Shown in pieces: positions 60,267 to 64,000 of a stretch of 64,000 nt of DNA. Each line of letters starts with the position of its first letter. Within the stretch, counting starts at the first letter, position 1. A model generated the notes under the pieces. That model ran no database searches. It worked only from the letters and a program-made list of their open reading frames with translations, and was not told the origin of the DNA. The stretch is taken from positions 1 through 64,000 of the forward strand of contig UQFO01000012.1 of the NCBI GenBank assembly GCA_900540275.1. Reading direction: 5' to 3'. This DNA comes from an uncultured Oscillospiraceae bacterium. GTDB taxonomy: Bacteria > Bacillota > Clostridia > Oscillospirales > Acutalibacteraceae. Position numbers and translations under genes: made by a program.

Positions 60267-60362
60267 TTACTGTCTGTTTACAGGGCAACGCAAAAAATCC
60301 CAACCATAATAATAGTTGAGAGCGACAAAACCTGTAAATCGTTTTGTCATGCTGCGTACCAT
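60267..60362 (-). CDS. Aromatic amino acid leader peptide (31 aa)
   Basis: A 31-codon ORF starting MVRSMTKRFTGFVALN and followed by YYYGWDF, then ending near CPVNRQ. GCGGAGG precedes ATG 60362 by seven bases; a second Met is at codon 5. Seven aromatic residues (three Phe, three Tyr and one Trp), including the YYYGWDF cluster, sit directly before the attenuator helices of the aro operon, so aminoacyl-tRNA(Tyr/Trp/Phe) scarcity would stall a ribosome here. The mechanism is inferred. Confidence 0.85.
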   Translation of the reverse strand: MVRSMTKRFTGFVALNYYYGWDFLRCPVNRQ

Positions 60363-60396
60363 ACCGTTGCCTCCGCTTTCAATTGCTGTTTGCATC

Positions 60397-60425
60397 ATCA
60401 TAATACGCAAAATGGATTTTGTCAA
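60397..60425 (-). promoter_or_regulatory. aro operon promoter
   Basis: On the minus strand TTGACA (60420-60425) and TATGAT (60397-60402) have a 17-bp spacer, about 35 bp before the leader ORF. Confidence 0.75.
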
Positions 60426-60482
60426 TAGGTTTCCGGCAATTTGTTGCTTTAAACCACTAAAATTTTTGAAAGATGCATCCGG

Positions 60483-60511
60483 TTGTACTCCACGCAATAA
60501 AATGGTATAAT
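60483..60511 (+). promoter_or_regulatory. DUF951 gene promoter
   Basis: TTGTAC (60483-60488) and TATAAT (60506-60511) with a 17-bp spacer, before ATG 60547. Confidence 0.65.
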
Positions 60512-60546
60512 AAAATTTAATCTAGAATGAAAAGGAGGCGCCGTGC

Positions 60547-60732
60547 ATGGACGTTAGGGTCGGGGATATCCTGGAGATGAAAAAGCCGCACCCGTGCGGG
60601 GAAAAACGGTTCCTAGTCCGGCGTATCGGTATGGACTTTAAAATTGAATGCTGCAAATGCGGCCATCAAATCATGCTGCCGCGCTCCAAGGCGGAAAAGA
60701 ATATAAAAAAAATTATTCGGGAAGAGCATTAG
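60547..60732 (+). CDS. DUF951 family protein
   Basis: A 61-residue protein recognised as DUF951: DVRVGDILEMKKPHPCG, then CCKCGHQIMLPRSKAEK. The Cys pattern CxxC suggests a small zinc ribbon. AAGGAGG precedes ATG 60547. It is a common cytoplasmic protein of Firmicutes with no established role. Confidence 0.88.
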   Translation: MDVRVGDILEMKKPHPCGEKRFLVRRIGMDFKIECCKCGHQIMLPRSKAEKNIKKIIREEH

Positions 60733-60772
60733 CGTATCTGCCATATTTGATGAATTTTACAAGAAAAGGCGG

Positions 60773-61858
60773 ATGACAGGCTTGTTTGATAAATTAACGG
60801 TACTGGAAAAACGGTTTGAGGAATTGAATCAAAAGCTCTATGACCCGGCGGTGGCAGCCGACCCGGGGCAATACGCAAAGCTGATGAAGGAAGTCAAGGC
60901 CTTAGAGCCGATTGCAGACAAGTACAGGGAATATAGAAACGCCGTGCGGTCCGAACGGGAAGCGCGGCAAATCCTTGACGCGGGCGGCCCGGACAGGGAG
61001 CTGCGGGAGCTTGCCGAATCAGAGCTGAGCGAAGCGAGGGAAGCGGTGGCAACGCTTTCTGAGGAGCTCAAGCTCTTACTGCTGCCAAAGGACCCGAACG
61101 ATGAGCGCAATGTTATCGTTGAAATACGCGGAGGCGCCGGCGGAGAGGAAGCGGCGCTTTTCTGCGCGGTGCTTTACAGGATGTACACGATGTACGCAGA
61201 AAAACGCGGCTTTAAAACAGAGCTTTTAAACGCAAACGAAACGGAGCTCGGCGGCTATAAGGAAATCAGCTTTATGGTCACGGGCTCGGGCGCATACTCC
61301 CGTTTGAAATATGAAAGCGGCGTGCACCGTGTGCAGCGCGTGCCGGAAACAGAGTCGCAGGGGAGGATTCATACCTCTACCGTCACGGTCGCCGTACTGC
61401 CGGAGGCGGAGGACGTGGAGCTGGAAATCAATCCTGCGGATTTGCAGATTGATACATTCCGCAGCAGCGGCGCGGGCGGCCAGCATATCAATAAGACGGA
61501 ATCGGCCATCCGTATTACACACCTGCCGACAGGTACTGTGGTGGAATGCCAGGACGAGCGGAGCCAGTACAAAAACAAGGACAAGGCAATGAAGGTATTA
61601 AAGTCCCGCCTGCTCGACGCGAAGCGCAGGGAACAGGAGGAGTCGGTTGCGTCGGAACGCCGGTTACAGGTCGGCACAGGCGACCGCAGCGAGCGCATTC
61701 GCACGTACAATTACCCACAGGGGCGGATTACCGACCACCGCATTGGGCTGACGGTTTACCAGCTCGAGGACGTATTAAACGGCAATTTGGACATGGTGGT
61801 CGACGCGCTAATTACGGCGGACCGTGCTAAACAGCTTGGGAAAGAGCAGCCGGGCTGA
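60773..61858 (+). CDS. prfA: Peptide chain release factor 1
   Basis: A 361-residue class I release factor that recognises UAA and UAG and triggers peptide release. The codon-recognition loop, GGQ in SSGAGGQHINKTESAIR (near 230-246) and the C-terminal RSERIRTYNYPQGRITDHR (near 304) match RF1. ATG 60773 has a close AAGGCGG. It precedes the TsaC gene, a common translation-related order. Confidence 0.95.
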   Translation: MTGLFDKLTVLEKRFEELNQKLYDPAVAADPGQYAKLMKEVKALEPIADKYREYRNAVRSEREARQILDAGGPDRELRELAESELSEAREAVATLSEELKLLLLPKDPNDERNVIVEIRGGAGGEEAALFCAVLYRMYTMYAEKRGFKTELLNANETELGGYKEISFMVTGSGAYSRLKYESGVHRVQRVPETESQGRIHTSTVTVAVLPEAEDVELEINPADLQIDTFRSSGAGGQHINKTESAIRITHLPTGTVVECQDERSQYKNKDKAMKVLKSRLLDAKRREQEESVASERRLQVGTGDRSERIRTYNYPQGRITDHRIGLTVYQLEDVLNGNLDMVVDALITADRAKQLGKEQPG

Positions 61859-61912
61859 TATTGCAGGCAAAAGTTTACAATTCGTTCTTTGATTTTAACG
61901 AAAGAATGGCGT

Positions 61913-62932
61913 ATGATGAAAACTCAAATATTAACAAAAGGACAACTGAATGAGGCGGCGCAAATCATCCGAAACGGAGGCCTGGTCGCCATGCCGACAG
62001 AAACCGTATACGGCCTGGCGGCGGACGCGCTCAACGGTAAAGCCGTTGCGAAAATTTTCAAAGCAAAGGGCAGGCCGATGGACAACCCGCTGATTGTGCA
62101 TATCGCGGAGATAGAGGATTTGGAACGGCTCGCGGCGGAGTTCCCGGAAAAGGCAAGGCTCCTTGCTTCCCGCTTTTGGCCCGGGCCGCTGACGATGGTG
62201 CTTCCAAAATCGGAGCTGATTCCAGTTGAAGTGAGCACTGGGCTTGATACGGTCGGAATCCGCTTCCCGGCACATCCGCTCGCTCAAGAGCTGATTCGGG
62301 AAAGCGGCACACCGCTTGCGGCGCCCTCCGCCAACCGTTCCGGAATCCCGAGCCCCACCACGGCGCAGCATGTGCTGCGCGATATGGACGGCCGTATTGA
62401 GGCGGTGCTCGACGGCGGGCAGTGCAGTGTCGGCGTGGAATCGACTGTAATCACATTAGCTGAAGACAGGCCGCGCCTGCTTCGACCGGGGGGCGTGACG
62501 CTCGAGCAGATGGAAGCGGTTATCGGCGGAATCGCTGTGGATGACGCGGTGCTTCACCGGCTTGATGACGGCGCAAAGGCCGCGAGCCCCGGTATGAAGT
62601 ACAAGCATTATGCGCCGAAAGCGCGCGTTATATTAATAAAAGCCGGCGGCCAAAAATATATTGATTATGTAAACAGTCACGCGGACGGATATACCGCGTG
62701 TATGTGTTTTGACGAAGATGTTGCGGCGCTGCGTGCAGGTAAGGCATATCCGCTAGGCGCGAAAAAGGACACCCTTCGCCAGGCGCGAATATTGTTCGCA
62801 ACGCTTCGGCAGATTGACGACGACGGGATGACGCTCGTATATGCGCGCTGTCCCGACACGGACGGGGTTGGAATGGCGGTGTATAACCGCCTGATACGCG
62901 CCGCCGGATTTGAGGTGAAGGAGCTTGCGTGA
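61913..62932 (+). CDS. tsaC: Threonylcarbamoyl-AMP synthase (Sua5/TsaC type)
   Basis: A 339-residue enzyme that makes threonylcarbamoyl-AMP for t6A37 tRNA modification. The YrdC domain (LVAMPTETVYGLAADAL, KGRPMDNPL, RFWPGPLTMVL, SANRSGIPSPT) is about 1-200, the Sua5 domain follows to the C-terminus. ATG 61913 is chosen; the frame extends a little upstream. Its stop overlaps the coaE start. Confidence 0.93.
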   Translation: MMKTQILTKGQLNEAAQIIRNGGLVAMPTETVYGLAADALNGKAVAKIFKAKGRPMDNPLIVHIAEIEDLERLAAEFPEKARLLASRFWPGPLTMVLPKSELIPVEVSTGLDTVGIRFPAHPLAQELIRESGTPLAAPSANRSGIPSPTTAQHVLRDMDGRIEAVLDGGQCSVGVESTVITLAEDRPRLLRPGGVTLEQMEAVIGGIAVDDAVLHRLDDGAKAASPGMKYKHYAPKARVILIKAGGQKYIDYVNSHADGYTACMCFDEDVAALRAGKAYPLGAKKDTLRQARILFATLRQIDDDGMTLVYARCPDTDGVGMAVYNRLIRAAGFEVKELA

Positions 62933-63545
62933 TTTTGTAATTGTAGGCCTGACAGGCCCGACAGGTGCGGGGAAAAGCACGGTTTCACAGGTGATGCATG
63001 AAAATGGATGGACGATTATCGATGCCGACGCCCTTTCGCGCGAGGCGGCCGCACCCGGTTCTTCCTGCGTAATGCAGCTATGCGGTGCGTTTGGTGAGGA
63101 CATCCGCACACCTGACGGAGGAATCAACCGTCGGCTGCTTGCAAAGCGTGCATTTTCTTCCCGCGAAAAAACAGGGCTTTTAAACAGCATTGTGCACCCT
63201 TGGGTGTTCCTGCGGACGCTGGAGCTTGTAAACGGATACCGAAAGCGCAGGCATACGTATTTTGTATTCGACGCGCCGCTTTTATTTGAAAGCAACGCGG
63301 ATGTTATGTGTGACTTTGTACTTTCCGTCGTCGCGCCGGAAAGCGTGCGCATCAAGCGCATTATGGAGCGCGACCTCCTTACGGAGGAGCAGGCGCGCCT
63401 GCGTCTTTCCGCCCAATATGACGACGATTTTTACATTTCCCGGTCCGACAGGGTGATTAACGGTTCCCAGCCGCTGGAAATGGTCCTGCACGAAGCAAGG
63501 CTTGCGGCAGAGGAGCTTAAACAAAAAAAAGGTGGTGGAGGATGA
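62925..63545 (+). CDS. coaE: Dephospho-CoA kinase
   Basis: A 206-residue P-loop kinase that adds the 3' phosphate in CoA synthesis. Walker A GPTGAGKST (near 11-19), DADALSREA (near 34-42) and VFDAPLLFES (near 115) match CoaE. The TTG 62925 start has a tight AAGGAG one base upstream and overlaps tsaC by eight bases; no better start was seen. ATGA overlap with the next gene. Confidence 0.9.
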   Translation: MRDFVIVGLTGPTGAGKSTVSQVMHENGWTIIDADALSREAAAPGSSCVMQLCGAFGEDIRTPDGGINRRLLAKRAFSSREKTGLLNSIVHPWVFLRTLELVNGYRKRRHTYFVFDAPLLFESNADVMCDFVLSVVAPESVRIKRIMERDLLTEEQARLRLSAQYDDDFYISRSDRVINGSQPLEMVLHEARLAAEELKQKKGGGG

Positions 63546-64000
63546 GCAGGAAAAGAAAAACTGGTTTCACCGTAGCGGCGTTTTCCATATTGTTTGCGGC
63601 CGTCGTAATTATTGTTGCGATTTACGCGTTTTCAAATGCGCAGAACGACCTGCAGGAATCGGCTTATCCTCTGAAATATCAAAACGAAGTAACTGCCGCT
63701 TCCCAAAGCTATGGAGTGGACAAAGCCCTCATATACGCAGTCATCCGAACGGAAAGCGGATTCGACCCGGAGGCGGGTTCACATGCGGGCGCAATGGGCT
63801 TGATGCAGATTATGCCGACAACCTTTGAATGGCTGCAAACCTATTATGACGGCGAAATTACGATGGGGGCGGATAAGCTCACAGACCCGGAAACCAACAT
63901 CGATTACGGCGCGAAATTTTTAAAGTTTTTGCTGGAGCGCTACGAAAGCGAGCAGGCGGCTATTGCCGCGTATAATGCGGGTTTCGGCGCGGTGGACAGC
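63542..64000 (+). CDS. Lytic transglycosylase, SLT domain, cut at window end
   Basis: The frame from ATG 63542 stays open to the window edge (153 codons). A basic N-terminus and hydrophobic segment (about 10-32) anchor it; then the SLT domain follows with VIRTESGFDPEAGS (near 71), containing the catalytic Glu, GAMGLMQIMPTTFEWL (near 86) and AIAAYNAGFGAV (near 145). It cleaves peptidoglycan glycan strands. The C-terminus lies beyond 64000. Coupled to coaE by ATGA. Confidence 0.9.
   Translation, partial: MSRKRKTGFTVAAFSILFAAVVIIVAIYAFSNAQNDLQESAYPLKYQNEVTAASQSYGVDKALIYAVIRTESGFDPEAGSHAGAMGLMQIMPTTFEWLQTYYDGEITMGADKLTDPETNIDYGAKFLKFLLERYESEQAAIAAYNAGFGAVDS

Overview
The window looks like a contig from an anaerobic Clostridia-type Firmicute, most likely of the Oscillospiraceae/Ruminococcaceae group. 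I infer this from the gene set (desulfoferrodoxin, FtsEX with a coiled-coil M23 hydrolase, ZapA/MinD, class II aldolase, DUF6062, DUF6440, DUF951, type I-beta DAHP synthase), strong GGAGG ribosome sites, frequent TTG and GTG starts, and U-rich intrinsic terminators. I saw no rRNA, tRNA, insertion sequence, phage or CRISPR array. Bases 2-46 are an Illumina TruSeq/P5 adapter, so the left edge is a contig end and the first gene is artificially truncated.

Layout. 1-3.7 kb: ABC exporter (minus) divergent from an OmpR-type two-component system (plus). 3.7-8.2 kb: YbaK, an alpha/beta hydrolase behind a possible RBS-masking hairpin, an SPFH/zinc-ribbon protein, a secreted protein and a membrane protein. 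8.2-18 kb, all minus: aspS-hisS, a membrane-anchored MerR regulator, an SdpR/SdpI-like pair, mgsA, minD, dut, peptidase U32, zapA. 18.4-24 kb: glycogen phosphorylase, GH13 enzyme, pyridoxal-type kinase. 24-31.5 kb: ferredoxin-nitroreductase with ArsR, a Crp/Fnr regulator with a 26-bp palindrome, CYTH, DUF6062, OGG-type glycosylase, membrane-anchored glycoside hydrolase. 31.6-40.4 kb: PucR regulator, candidate structured RNA, aldolase, MIF-like protein, GT-C membrane protein, YjbQ, AGCS symporter, XRE regulator. 40.5-41.3 kb: a small Cys-rich gene divergent from an XRE regulator. 41.4-46 kb: ftsE-ftsX-M23 hydrolase and two unknown genes. 46.2-53.7 kb: mgtE with a leader ORF, YjbR, membrane protein, ADP-ribosylglycohydrolase, RNHCP gene with an attenuator, desulfoferrodoxin, D-lactate dehydrogenase, DMT transporter. 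53.7-60.4 kb: aromatic amino acid operon aroF-tyrA-aroB-aroA-aroC-pheA (minus) with a leader peptide. 60.5-64 kb: DUF951, prfA, tsaC/sua5, coaE and a truncated lytic transglycosylase.

The most interesting content is regulatory. The aro operon has a complete attenuator: a 31-codon leader with a Tyr-Tyr-Tyr-Gly-Trp-Asp-Phe run, mutually exclusive helices and a terminator. The RNHCP gene is preceded by a 19-codon ORF and the same kind of exclusive helices. mgtE has a 28-codon leader ORF whose last codons lie in a terminator U-tract. Other signals are a MerR operator in a 19-bp promoter spacer, an ArsR-type operator, a class II Crp/Fnr geometry, and a three-copy CTATAG motif between a small Cys-rich gene and an XRE regulator. 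All functions are inferred from sequence alone.
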